Translations under genes and position numbers: made by a program
Notes under the pieces: generated by a model
Databases searched by the model: none
What the model saw: the letters and a program-made list of their open reading frames with translations, nothing else
What the model was told of the DNA's origin: nothing
Shown: positions 39,047-51,251 of the stretch, piece by piece
Position numbering within the stretch: the first letter of the stretch is position 1
Layout of the letters: each line of letters begins with the position of its first letter
Source: Apus apus
Taxonomy: Eukaryota; Chordata; Aves; Apodiformes; Apodidae
Direction: 5' to 3'
NCBI RefSeq assembly: GCF_020740795.1
Contig: NC_067312.1
Span: 36,804,905 to 36,868,904, forward strand
DNA length: 64,000 nt

Positions 39047-39640
39047 GCCGCCGCGGCTCGCTGCGCCAGCGGCCGGGGAGGAGCCAGCGCGGCGGGCGGC
39101 GGCGGCGAGGGGAGGCCGTGCGGCCGCTACCGCCCTCCCCCGGCGGCGCGGGGAGCGGCAGGGAGCGGGGCGGCCGTCCCGGGACGGGGAGCGCGGCCGG
39201 GGGGCTGGCGGGGCGCGGCGTTGGTCTTGGGGGCCGCCGGGGCTGCGGGGTCCCCGGTCCAGCGCTTGTGTGAGCGTGGCCGGCGAGGCGTCCCGGGGCC
39301 CGCGCCGCCGGAGGGCAGCGCCGCCCGGGGCCGCAGCAGAAGGACGCGGCTTCTGCCGGCGGCGGCGCCGTCCCCGCCAGGCCCGCGGAGCGGCGCGGCC
39401 TCCTGCCCGCGCACCCGGCGGCACAGGCGCCGGCCTGGTAGCCGGGCGGGGCAGGTGCTGGGCCGTGGGGCAGCGGCCCCACTTTCTGGCGTGCTTGGGA
39501 AGACCTGGGGATCCGGAACCTGGCCGGCATCGTACAGAGAAGTGGCTGCGGCGGTCGCTTGGTAGCAGGACTGCAGCCGCTGCGCAGCCTCACCTGGGAG
39601 CAGGGAATACTGCTCGGGAGCGCATCTCTGCAGGGACGTG
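38440..39640. promoter_or_regulatory. FXN: CpG island containing FXN promoter and exon 1
   Basis: An abrupt switch from AT-rich DNA to about 1.2 kb of very GC-rich, CpG-dense DNA surrounds FXN exon 1. Several GC boxes (GGGCGG or CCGCCC) lie on both sides of the start codon. No TATA box was seen at a suitable distance. This is the usual architecture of a housekeeping vertebrate promoter. The many long reading frames here on both strands result from stop-codon scarcity and are not genes. The island extends about 600 bp upstream of the start codon, enough for a divergent promoter on the plus strand. Confidence 0.9.
38924..39046 (-). CDS. FXN: FXN exon 1 (start codon, mitochondrial presequence)
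   Basis: The exon holds 41 codons, from ATG at 39046-39044 to a GTGAGC donor at 38923. The start gives Met-Trp followed by an Arg-, Ala- and Gly-rich stretch with only one acidic residue (Glu26), as expected of a cleavable matrix-targeting presequence. Human frataxin also begins Met-Trp, and the frame joins exon 2 at a codon boundary as in human. The frame stays open further upstream because the CpG island has few stop codons, so an upstream in-frame Met (39424) cannot be excluded from sequence alone, but the Met-Trp start is preferred. Presequences diverge quickly, so this exon was placed by position, phase and composition rather than strong similarity. Confidence 0.88.
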
Positions 39641-42123
39641 CTCAGGCACCGTGCTCTTGCCAGGTAGGCTTATAAGGAGCTGGACGCCGGGAAGGCAGAA
39701 GTTACAAAGCAACGCTACCCACCCCAGGCAGGGCAAAGGCAATTTTCTGCTGATTTCTACCTTTCAGGAACCAGCGATTGCAACCTACACAGCGCAGGTG
39801 CATGTCAGCAGTCTTAATTTCAGCCTAAGCTACAAAAAAATGATTTGAAATCGAACGTGTTTTGTAACTGCAGTATTTTCCTAAGCTGCACGGTAAAAAT
39901 CCACTTGCTGTAGTTGTGCTGTTCTACAGCTCTAGTCCTCTGGCACATCTTCAAAGTACAGCATCGACAGCCTTTCCAGACCTAAGCAGTAACAGGGACA
40001 CCCCCTTTCTTGACAATTTTGGACAAAAACCGTAGGACACGCTGGCAGTACATAGAGGGAGCAATGGGACGAAGACCAGGGCTAGTATCTTGGCTTCAAA
40101 CGTAACAACAGGCCAACAGATTCACACCCCAAAACCGGAGCAGCTGCAACTCACTCAGAAAAGCTGTTAAGATTCCAATTACTGTAACAGCACTGATGTG
40201 AGCAGCTAACGTGGACCATTTGAGATGACAGTCACTGGTTTGTCCAGGAACTACTCTGGCTGTGTGAATATCTGAGTCCATGGAAAAGTACATTTTTACA
40301 GGATATAACATCAGCTCAGGGACTCATCCTAGGACAGTATTTTCCATGACAGCAGATACTCTGATCTGATCTGTTGCCTCCTATAGTTAAAATGCTACTC
40401 TGAGCCAGTAAAGTGAAAATAAAGCACGTAATTTATTACGCCTGACATATGTTTGGTAGAGCTTCTGATGATGTGCTTAAAAAAGCAGTGAAGAAAGGGA
40501 AAGGAACTTAGGTATGTGACTGCCTAAGTTTCTACTGAGTTATTTAAATACTGGTAATACATTATTCATGATAGTTGATGATGTCAAGAGTCTCAGCTAG
40601 ACATTTTTTATTGTTACTTACACTGAGAATATAAAATAGTTTTACCAGATGAGAGATAGTAATTTATTCTGATGAAAAAGTTTCTTAAACGTTTTCTGTG
40701 GGAACACAGACAAATTTAATTTCAGATCCTTGCATAGGATAGGACTGCAAGATGCAACAGTTGCAAGTAAAATCATCAATATGTAAAGCATACAAGTATT
40801 AAGAAGCTTACCAATGATTACTGTGTGATCCATTTTTACATTTCTGAAAGTCTCACTTGAGTAAGCACCTGGCATCTTGCAGTGCTTTAGGGAAGCAGTC
40901 GTCAAGTTCCTCAACAAAATCTACAGGCATTTCCTTTTTTTTCTTAAAGCTGAAATAATTTTCTACCATATGAGAAGAAAGAGCCCAGACGATTCAAGTC
41001 TGGGCTTTGATGTCTGTTGTAGTTAAGAGTTCTCTGTTATCTAGCTTAGACAGCCTCTTGTCTCTTTCTAGCAGTACTGTGTCTTTCTCAATTACCAGAA
41101 ACCTCCCTCAAACCCTGTACGGGTCTGTGTTCTTGAATTTTGTGAGGGAAATTTTTATCCATCAAGCAGGTACAAGATACTTTCTGGTTCCTTGAAGACC
41201 AACCCACATTCTCACCACTCCTGGCAGAAACTAGCTGTTCTTGCAGCTACATACTGAGATAAGGCCTACAGGGAGAAACAGCTTTTATCAGACTGCTGAA
41301 TAAATTAGTAAAGCAAACAATTCCATTTTCATACCTTAGTGGGGAGAGGGGAAAGCAGCTGGAAGAACGGAGGAATGCCTGTTCTTTTATATAGCATTTG
41401 ATCCAGTAAAGGTGATGCTTGTTTACACACCTCCCCATTGCTATAAAAACTGATATTTTCTGGTTTTATTGAGGTAGTTCCACAGTGATTGTTCTCTCAG
41501 CTTTCAGAGTAATACGTAACTCTGAATAGAAAATCTTCATCTCTTATTTCTAAGATAACAACAAATCAATGAATTAGCATAGAGTTATTAGCCATCTCAC
41601 ATCCTGAGTCTTTTAAAAAATTGTCAACAATGTTAAAGTTAATTAAGTTTACAGGACACTACTACCAGCAAGGATCATTCACATTATTTCAAAAAAGGGC
41701 TGGACAACAACAACTTATTATTTTTCACCTTGATCCTTGTCCCTTAGGTTATTGTTGTTCATACCACACCACTTCAGTATCAGTATCTTTGTGGCTGGTG
41801 TTAAATAAATGAAAAGCAGTTTCTGATGCAGAATAGCTGCAGGATGAGGCCCCACACCTTCAGTCTGGAAAAAGCTGGTATCTTTTTTGTTGCAAGCAGA
41901 TGCGTTCATCACTGGGAATAGGTTGGCAAGTGCCTTCTATAAAGATCATGTGGAGTGCAATACTCATTACTCTTTTATCACTGTCTAGTGTTCAGGGTTT
42001 GGGAAAAGTGCATTGAACTATATGAAATTAAATTGCTTGAAGTCTAAGCACAGTCAACTAGAAAACAGATCTTGGGGTAGGTGTGAGTATTTTCAAACCA
42101 TTGAAAGTACAAGGACATGAAAT

Positions 42124-42178
42124 TTTTGTTGGGGTTTGGTTTTGTTGTTGTTGGTTGGTTTTGTTTTGTTTTTAAACT
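42124..42178. repeat. G/T-rich simple tract
   Basis: Irregular TTTTG/GTTG/GGTT repeats. Similar tracts occur at 1-60, 7555-7583, 8742-8788, 25083-25119, 34700-34727 and 50628-50692; C/A-rich versions lie at 42781-42840 and 45280-45340. They produce the spurious hydrophobic reading frames in these places. Confidence 0.8.
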
Positions 42179-42818
42179 GAGGACAACTGTTACATGCTAC
42201 CACCAAAGGCAAAACTCGCCCTCTGAATGCCATATGATTAAATCCCTGGGTCAGATACACAAATTTGGAGTTATTCCCTACCTTTCCCTAAGCAGGCATC
42301 AACCTGTGCTTTTTTCCTTCTGGGCAGGTTGCAGGGCCAGAGTATTCAGATACCACTGCACACAGATAGCCTTTGTCTGTGACCTAATTCTTCAAATTTT
42401 GCTCCCTGTGGTGAGTTCCATCTGTTGAGATCTGGAGAAATAGACCAGTATGTTACTTTAATACTCCAGGGAGTTGATTATACCTTCTGTATGTATTTTA
42501 TTTCTACTTGATATGCCCTGTCTCATCAGCTTTATAGATATGTTTAGTAGTCATAATGTTTTCATCAAAGTGTACCAATGCAAAATACGAATGCAAGATG
42601 AAAAGAAATAAAATACTAAGGCACAAAACACGCATATCCTTACAAACTCCTGTACTCTTTCATGTTTGAAGCTTTATGCCATTTAATGCATTAGAGAAAC
42701 AAATGGGTTCCAAGTTGCTGATCATTAATATTACTTAGGTGTAATCCATCTTCCATCTCAGTGGTACCATGTACTCACCCAGAAAAAAACCCAACAAACA
42801 AACTCCAAAACCCAACAA

Positions 42819-42838
42819 CCCCCCCCCCCCCCCCCCCC
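42819..42838. repeat. C20 homopolymer
   Basis: Twenty consecutive C residues between FXN and PIP5K1B, preceded by an A/C-rich tract from 42781. Confidence 0.9.
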
Positions 42839-44059
42839 ACCCAGTTTCTAAGTTCACATGCTTTGGAGAAGGTTCTGCCAACAGACTCTGTAGGATCTAC
42901 AGGATTTCCTTTTGCATCTATTAAAGGACTTTTCATTTATAAATGACTGTGTTAAATGGATGAAACACAAAGATGGCTCAGTCTCTGAATAGTTTAGTTT
43001 AGGCATTCTGGTTTTGTTCAGAACTGTTGCCGTTATGTTGGATGCCCAAGGACCAAGTAATTCAGACAGTCCAGTCCAGTAGGTAATTGGAAAAAAAGTG
43101 ACATGTATGTACTTCATGAAGGTTAATCTGGTGCTTAAACTAAGAAATTTCATGGCGTTTCTCAAAGAAGACTAATCAGAAGTACCTGCTTTGCACGGAC
43201 ATATGTTCTAAATATGCTGTATTCTATGCATGAAGATATACTACACATAGATGTACAAAATGTTTTTGCTCACAGGGCATGCAGATCAGTCTTTTGTATT
43301 TCTAAGAAGAATGTTATAGAATAATTATCTTGCTGAGATTAAGCAATCTAATTTTAAACCCTGGAAGAAAAGTAATCATGAGACACAGGCTCTAAGAAAA
43401 TACCACCTTTCTATTTCTCTATTCTGTGCATAATTAAGGAATAATACCATCCTCTGTGCCAGGGTTACAGGATTACATTAAAACAAACAAACAAACAACA
43501 CACAATTAAAAAAAATCCACACTGAAACCTTACATGAAAAATTCTTCAGAGGTAGAAGGCATAATTCTAGGAATTGAAGTTCCAAATTCTGGTTGTGCCA
43601 ATGCAGCAGGTTTGCAGCACTTACTCCTTAAAGAAATGTTACTAGTAATAATTTCCATAAACTTCTGGAGTGACAGCTGCTTAGTTTTTAAATACACCAC
43701 TGCACTGAAACATGAAGTCTTGGATTGATGGTCACTGGTGTTTAGGATTATCTCTCTCCTGCTAGGGAAATCAAGGAAACAAGAACAGTTTCTGTAGTTA
43801 GGTTAAAATGATTGCACACATTGAAAACCCTTAAATGCGTTTATGAAGCAATGCCTGCTGAGTATGTTCCTTTCCTTTTTCTGCTCTTAATTTCAAGATT
43901 CCCCTCTTCATTATAGAGCTGGTAGAGATAAAGACAGACGCTGTGTTACAGAGTGCATGTCATACCTCTTGAAATGCCTCTCCAGACCATCTCAGGAAGG
44001 TAGAGGAATACCAAAACATTAAGTCCTGTACAGATCAAAAGCAAGTTGACAGCTGTGAT

Positions 44060-44760
44060 AGTCTTGAAAACAAAATACTTTATTCATCAAAAATCCTATA
44101 GTTTACAGTAGTATTTACTAAATAAATTATTTAAGTTCTCTTTTACAAGAAATAAACTAAAATCAAAAATATTTCAAAGACAATGTATGTACACAACATA
44201 AGGCCTTGTTATAAATAACATTTTTTTTATCCTTTTCACCAGAAGTGAAAGTATCTTTAAAGGTTCATTTTCATATAGTATGTGCAGAGGTTTGCCATAA
44301 CCCTTGTATGACATTAATTCCAATTTCCACTGATGTGGACCTAAGTTATTAGAATTGAAGGGTCAAAACAAATTAATTTTATTCACCACTGTGCTTATTT
44401 TTAAATCAGTAAAGCAGGTAATAGATTTTGCTTGTGCATAGTTACAGAATGCATGCAGATGAAACCATTAGAGAGATAAGAAAATACCACTTTCAAGTCC
44501 AAAAAAGGTGATGGGCAATATAGTAGAAAGCAGCCCAAACACACAGTTCTTCACAGTTCAGCAAGCAACAGCAGATGATAGCAGAGTGTGGAATGTTTCA
44601 CGTCATTCTTGCCAAGCCCACTTCCTAGAATAAGTTCAGTTGATTATCACTCTTTGTCTATTAGGCTCAGCAAATTCCTCCTTCTTAAATCAGGAGTGCA
44701 GAAAGTACTCTTGATTAACCACCGTCACTTTTCTTAGTTTTACTCTTCATGTGTACTTCG
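44060..44760 (-). other. PIP5K1B: PIP5K1B 3' untranslated region
   Basis: About 700 nt of AT-rich sequence follow the splice-junction stop codon. A canonical AATAAA lies at 44084-44079 on the minus strand, followed within 10-25 nt by T- and GT-rich sequence suitable for cleavage near 44060. Confidence 0.65.
44079..44084 (-). terminator. PIP5K1B: AATAAA poly(A) signal of PIP5K1B
   Basis: The hexamer AATAAA reads on the minus strand within ATGAATAAAGTATTTTG, about 680 nt after the stop codon. Cleavage would be expected some 15-25 nt further on. Other nearby AATAAA words on the plus strand are irrelevant to this gene. Confidence 0.6.
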
Positions 44761-44763
44761 TTA
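44761..44763 (-). CDS. PIP5K1B: PIP5K1B stop codon, first three bases of the last exon
   Basis: The acceptor TTTCTTTATTTCCAG on the minus strand is followed directly by TAA at 44763-44761. The upstream exon ends at a codon boundary after the conserved final Leu, so splicing creates ...Val-Tyr-Leu-stop, the expected end of the protein. The last exon is therefore entirely untranslated apart from its stop codon. Confidence 0.8.
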   Translation of the reverse strand, partial: 

Positions 44764-45888
44764 CTGGAAATAAAGAAATTACATGTGAAGTCAAGATTGG
44801 TGTTTATTCGTTTTCTTACAGAAATATAAAAAGGTTACATCCTTCTTCCTCTAAACACACTGCAGCACAGTTTGGCAGTGATTCTTTTCTTACCTTGCCT
44901 CTAATCAAAAGCACTGGGTCTCTCTTCTTCACAACAGCTAAGCCCTATGGTTTTGCAGAAATTGCAGTACACTTGTATTATGTGAGAGAGAACCACTTTC
45001 TGCTGCAAGACACTGAACATTCTGGACATCCAGAGAAGGCAGTCCAAACTCCGAGCACTCAGCAGTTCACCAAATCTTTTATTACCTTGCAGCATTGACT
45101 GAGGCCTTTTTTACTATAAACTGTTAGGGAAAAGACTGCTGTCTTTGTATGTCACGTATAAAAGTTCCGTTAGCTTCCACACAGTACCCTCTCTGGTTGA
45201 AAAATCATGCCTATCTGAAAACTTTAATGCACAACTAATACTCTAGTCAATGTCACATTGATCACTCTATTTCACAAAAAAAAACCCCACAACAAAACAA
45301 CAACAAAACCCAACAAAACAACCAAAAAGCCCCAAACAATAATGTTAATGAACTAAGAGTTTTCTATAGTATCTTCTAGAGAAGGAGCAGTCACATAATA
45401 CAAATAGTTGATCACTTTTTAGCATCTCTGTCGAGTCAGAGACAAGTTAAAAAGGATCTGCTCTTTGTTGAACACCTTATTGCTACAACTCGAACCAAGG
45501 ATAATCTAACAGCTCAACAAAATGTTGCAGTATATTGAATGAATCTCAGCTAATGTATCCAACATGGAGAAGGACACAAAACCAAAACAGAGACATCTGT
45601 AGTGTCCTGACTAAAACCTCATTTAAAAATATTATAAAGGCATAAGTTCCCATTTATTAAACAGATTTTTTTAAGGTCATTTCTACAATGTACTTTTCAA
45701 TACAAACATTAAACCAATCTTTAAATAATTCAACAAGAATCTAATCTTTACTATGAAGAACAAAAAAGAACTTCAAAGGCATTTTTAAAAGCTTATCTTA
45801 GAAACAGGTAAACAGCAGATTTAAATAAATATTTTAATTATGACTTTTAGCACTAGACCTTGAACCTTTAAGAATGATATTTCAGTAT

Positions 45889-46556
45889 CATTAGACCTGG
45901 ACCTGAGCCACCAAGGTGCAGTTGCAGCCCAGAAGGCCAACTCCATCCTGGGCTGTATCAGAAGAAGTGTGGCCAGCAGATTGAGAGAGGTGATTCTGCC
46001 CCTCTCCTCTGCCCTGGTGAGACCTCATCTGGAATACTGCATCCAGCTCTGGTGCCCCCAACAAAAGACAGGTGGGGACCTGTTGGAACGTGTCCAGAGA
46101 AGGGCCATGAAAATGATCCAAGGGCTGGAGCACCTCTCTTATGAGGACAGGCTGAGGGAGTTGGGGTTGTTCAGTCTGAAGAAGAGAAGGCTCCAGGGGA
46201 CCTCATAGCGGCCTTCCAGTACCTGAAGGGAGCCTACAGGAAAGCTGGGGAGGGTCTTTTCACAGGGGCTTGCAGTGAGAGGACAAGGCGTAATGGTTTT
46301 AAGCTGAAAGAAGAGAGATTTAGGTTAGAGATCAGGCAGAAATTCTTCAGTATAAGGGGTGGTGAGACACTGGAACAGGCTGCCCAGAGATGCTGTGGGG
46401 GCTCCATCCCTGGAGGTGCTCAAGGGCAGGTTGGATGGGGCTCTGAGCAGCCTGTTCTAGTGGAAGGTGTCCCTGCCCATGCAGGGGAATTGAAACTCGA
46501 TGATCTTCAAGGTCCCTTCCAACTCAAAAAAATCTGTGATTGTGTGATTCTGTAAT
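45889..46556 (+). mobile_element. CR1 3' fragment, relatively young
   Basis: It contains the intact end of CR1 ORF2 in an open frame ([20 protein letters not shown], then [20 protein letters not shown] and [17 protein letters not shown]), the 3' untranslated tail and terminal GTGATTGTGTGATTCTGT. Few disabling changes suggest a fairly recent copy. It is antisense to PIP5K1B in the last intron. Confidence 0.93.
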
Positions 46557-48222
46557 ATTGTTCTGTGGCAACCTTTAAATCTCTTGCTGCACTGTACACC
46601 AGTGTTAGAGAGTTCATAATCACTGATGCTAGTGAGCACGGTGCTAACTTTTCAGAGGCTGTTGTCTCTCTCTAGAGACATCTCACAAAGAGTATATAAT
46701 CGATTTATAGTGTTTGAGTCCACTTGAAGCTTTTTGTATTGGAGCATCTTTGTGCTTCAGTTCTCTTTTTGCAGATTTGTTTTTGATCTGATTGATTTCC
46801 TCATATGGTGCATTAAAAGCCTTGTGGCATGAGAACATATATATTAGTGACAATATGTGCAGGCCCTTCAGCACTTGGTTTACTTAGGTAACCTCTTACA
46901 TGTAATCTGATATGGTACCTTTTTAATCTAATCAAGCATGTAATTCCTGTGTCTGATTTTAATGAAAGGGTGACTGAAACGTTGCTGCTATGCTGCTTCC
47001 TACATAATGTTGCTTTTTCAAGGACACTTCTGCCAAAATATATTTAAGTGCGTGGTTGTTGTTTCACCTCACACCACGTTTCAGTTCTATGAGAGACACA
47101 GGTCTCTTTTTCATCTCCTTTTTAAGAGTGTGCATGGATGGATACTGGGGTAAGATACATAACAGAGGAAATGAATAGTTCCTTCACTGCATAAAACAAG
47201 TAGGTTTGCTTCTTCAGCCTTAATTAAACAGGATTCTATTTTAAGAAGAGAGTGTTTGATTGGTTCCAGTATGCATTTAAGGATTTTAAGGATTATTCTG
47301 CTCTCAAGGGAAAGAAAGGATGTAAGTGAAGGGGCCTGGATTCCCTTCCTACGGTCCCAGAAATAATGTCCAGTCTACCATGTTTTTCCATCAGTATCTT
47401 CACAGGAAATAGTGAGGCAGAAAAACTGAAGCCTCTAGAAAAACAGCAATGTTATCATAATTAGAGGTCTGTGGTATAGTGTTACTGTGCACTTTTTAGC
47501 TTTTTTTTACATGGATCCTGTCTAGAAACTGCCTTAATTTCAGCTGCACCCTGAAAATAACTACAAAATTATTAGAATTGAATAAAATGTTATGAAAGAC
47601 CAAGAAGCAAAATATTTCTCAATGAAAAACAAACGCTTCACCAAGGAGCTATGGTGGAAGTACAACCCCCTAGCCAAAGCTGTATCTGACAGGGACACTT
47701 AATTCAACCTGGCTTCATTCAAGCCAGGAGGGATTTTCTTCTCTGAAAAAAAAAACAACAACCAACAAGTTTATACGAGACAAGAGAGTTTGGGGTGCTA
47801 AACTGAAAATAGCTGAAAGGGGGGGATATTTTCAAGAGAAAGTAACTGTGAAGATGAACAGTGATAGAGTAACCTGACAGCTGAGAGTTTGAATATGAGC
47901 TAAGAAATGCTCAAAGAGACAGAACTCTGTGGAGTGAGAACAGAATAATTGAGGAAGAGCACTTAAGAGTAGTAAGAGGCAGACAGTTTTGACAGTTTCT
48001 AAACAGGTATTGAATAGATCAATATTTGCAAATCTGCTTATCTATTCATCTACAGAAGCTTTGAAATACAAAATTCTTTTCCAGCCATTGAAATCCTATA
48101 ATAAAATTGGCATTTGAACATAAACCACAACATAATTCTAAATGTAATAACATTATTTATGCAGTTCATCTGACATAAATCATAGCCACACTAACCACAC
48201 TCTAAATATGCTGGGCTTGTTC

Positions 48223-48822
48223 ATAGAATCATAGAATGGTTTGGGTTGGAAGGGACCTTAGAGATCATGTAGTTTCTACCCCCCTGCATAGGCAGGGACA
48301 CCTCCCACTAGACCAGGTTACTCAAAGTTCCATCCAATCTGTTCTTGAACATTTCCAGGGAGGGGGGAGCCACAACCTCCCTGGGCAACCTGTGCTTCAT
48401 AGTGAAAATTTTCTTCCTAATATCTATTCTACATCTCCTCTCTTCCAGTTTTAATCCATTACCCCTCATCCTCTTACTACAAGCCCAGCTTTCCTGTAGC
48501 CCCTTCAGGTACTGGGAGGTGCTATTAGGTCTCCCCAGAGCCTTCTCTTCTCCAGACTGCACAACTCCAACTCTCTCAGCCTGTCTTCATAGGAGAGCTG
48601 CTCCAGCCCCCTGATCATCTTCATGGCCCTCCTCTGGACTTGCTCCAACAGCTCCACATCCTTCTTATGCTGGGTGCTCCAGAACTGGACACAGTACTCC
48701 AGGTGGGGTCTCATAAGAGCAGAACAGAGGAGGAGAATCACCTCCCTGGACTTGCTCGCTATGCTTCTTTTCATGCAGCTCAGGATATGGTTGTCTTTCT
48801 GGGCTGCATTCATCACTACAGT
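48223..48822 (-). mobile_element. CR1 3' fragment
   Basis: In reverse orientation it starts (3' end) at CATAGAATCATAGAATGG. The minus strand encodes the ORF2 end ([40 protein letters not shown]). It is in the same sense as PIP5K1B, inverted relative to the copy at 45.9-46.6 kb. Confidence 0.93.
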
Positions 48823-51234
48823 TTTTCCATTCTCCTATTTTACTGAAGCCCTTAACAATCCTTTGAAACCATATATCCAGTGGTAGTGAGTTCTAAACTA
48901 CATGGAAATTTTGTGAGTCCTTCCTTGAAAAACAGCAGGCAATGCTGTATTTCCATGTAACAATTTCTGTTCTAAGAATCTTCTGTTGTAGTTAATATAC
49001 ATAAGTATTCTTCAAGCTCAAGAGTTCATTAATCAAATCCTACAGGCAGGGCATGTATTTGTTTATTTTAATCTTATAGTTACCACTAGATGCCTTAAGA
49101 TGCAGAGCATTACAAAGTAGCAAGCTTCAAAGTTTGTTGCTGTACTATTGAAGTGCGTGTTCTTGTTCTACTGAAGTGTAAAGGAAATCAAACCTACTTG
49201 CAGTGAACCAATTAAAGTAATTCTTAAGTCTTACTACTCTGATTGTACTGATACTGTAGTCTGTCAAAACAATATGTGAACTGCCTTTCTAAGCAATTTC
49301 AAGTGTATGCTGAGTAGTTCATAATTGCACATGTTGCACTTTCAGCGATAGAAAGCTCAATCAAAGAAGTTGGCACTTCACTGCAAAACAGAAGGAACAA
49401 GGTGACTTTAAGGTATTGTTTTCTAAGAGAATTTAACACTTCTAAGGACCTCCACATATCAGTTCTTAGTAACACTGGACTAAAGTCTTCAGGATTGGTT
49501 ACAGTTGCTGGTGTCTCTTAAGAAACTTTTGCATGATTTGGCTTGTATTTCCTACCAATCATATTCCATGGAACACAGTAAACTTTTGTGCTCAACAGTG
49601 TTTGCTGACATTCAATGCTTTTCTGCTTGTGTATCAGCTGATGCTCGTACTGACACTAATAAATAGGGCTTTAGGGGAATTTTAAAAGGAGATTAAGTTT
49701 ATTTCCAGTAGGAAAAGGAAACATACTTTTTCTCTGGGTTTTTTTTGTATTTCTACATCAAAGTGTTACAAAGAAGAGTGTTAGCTTCTCTGTTACTGGC
49801 TTACATACAGGACACTTGTTTATCTCAGACAGCATCTTTTGCTTCTAAGTATCTGATCTATCTCTGTATTACATATTCATAAAAGGAATAACCTTTTAAT
49901 GTTTTAATTCTCTGCACAGAAAATTTCAAATTCCCAACCATTTTATGTACCTGCTTCTATCTTTTTGCAATCTTTATTTAACAAGTACATTTTTAAAATA
50001 GAATATTCAGTAGTTGTTTCCCACTGTATGGTACTAGAATATTTGGAAATAATTTAGATTGGCTTATACTTACTGCTCAGTGCAGATCATGGTTAGTCAT
50101 ATTTTACTAATAAAAGATATATTCCTTAAGCTATTATTTGTGTTAAAAGATTTAAGAGAAAATAAACCAATGACACTTTCAAGTAAACTTGGATTTGAGG
50201 TTGTTTCTAACAGTGCTGTTTAGAGCTGCAAGTTGCATAAAACGCTGGTTTGATGAAACAGGTCTTTTTTCAGTACTGAGGAACTCTGGGCCCACACCAG
50301 CCCTTCAGTATGCCAAAACAGTCAGTATGTCTCTGTACCTGTGTCCTGGAACAAAAAATCTTACTGTTACCAGGTAAATGCTCAATTCTGACATCAGCTG
50401 CACAATGTGAGTCTGCAGGGTGTTGCCTTAATGTAACACCCCAAAACTAATGCTCTTACCTGTAATAAGAATTAATTTTAGTTTGGTGTGGTTTTTTGTT
50501 TTTTCTTACAATCTGCCCCAGCCCAGCTTACTTGACTGTCTGAATTTTTGCAAAACACTGTTCAGCCAAATGCCATTATTAAGCTGTGTTTTATATTAAC
50601 ACAATGTCATTTTACTACAGTATGTTTTTTTTGTTTGTTTGGGTGTTTTTTGTTGTTTTTTTGCTTAGTTTTTTTTTTTTTCCCCCCAACTATGGATCAA
50701 AAATTCGTAACTCTTGAATAGGATTAAAAATCGTCCAAGAAGTTTGGTATTTCAAAGCAGGAGGCAAACACATATAATGGATTAGTGGGGTGACTGAAAT
50801 TAAGCAAGTGAAGATACTTTCCATTATAATATCTAGCAAGTAAGACTAGAGCAGCTTGCCTTGCAGTAGAAACACACACAAGGATTATTAAGTATGGGAT
50901 TAAAGGAAAGTCTGGGAATGCCATTTAAAGCTACATTTTCTCCTCACGCTTTTAAAAGGTGAAAATGTATCTTGTAACATTTACAATTAAGGCTTAAATC
51001 AGCTAATGCAAACATAATATATTTGATTTATTTTTGAGACCTACATTAGAAATTATTGACCTGTTTCTAGTGTTCTCAACAAGGTGCATCTTCTAGCTTA
51101 CATTTAATCATCCTCCTATAAAAGTAAAACTGTTTTCGGCAGTGAATCAAACTACTAACACACATCCTGATCCTTCAGTATCTGACTTACCCAACCAGAA
51201 GCCAACTAGTGTTTCAGGCAGTCCTGAAGGATAT

Positions 51235-51251
51235 GGGGGGGGGGGGGGGGG
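51235..51251. repeat. G17 homopolymer
   Basis: Seventeen consecutive G residues in the last PIP5K1B intron; the transcribed strand reads C17. Confidence 0.9.

Larger units (their letters stand above)
39641..44059. other. Spacer between PIP5K1B 3' end and FXN promoter
   Basis: About 4.4 kb of AT-rich DNA without a recognised gene. It includes a G/T tract and the C20 run. A possible donor CCAG|GTAGGC on the plus strand at about 39663, just outside the FXN island, would suit a divergent noncoding transcript. No PRKACG-like kinase frame is present. Confidence 0.5.

Noticed and set aside
39047-39424. Upstream in-frame Met at 39424 as the FXN start
   Set aside because: It would add over 120 Arg/Pro-rich residues not found in frataxins; the Met-Trp start at 39046 fits the family.
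38490-39848. Very long frames on both strands over the FXN island (367, 350 and 434 codons)
   Set aside because: Overlapping, low-complexity and explained by composition. The only supported coding part is the 123-nt FXN exon 1.
42117-42428. 103-codon frame with a hydrophobic start
   Set aside because: The N-terminal part is translation of a TTTTG/GTTG simple tract.
45969-46208. 79-codon open frame that looks protein-coding
   Set aside because: It is the end of CR1 ORF2, not a host gene; the same holds for 48505-48816, 52723-52974 and 53703-53894.
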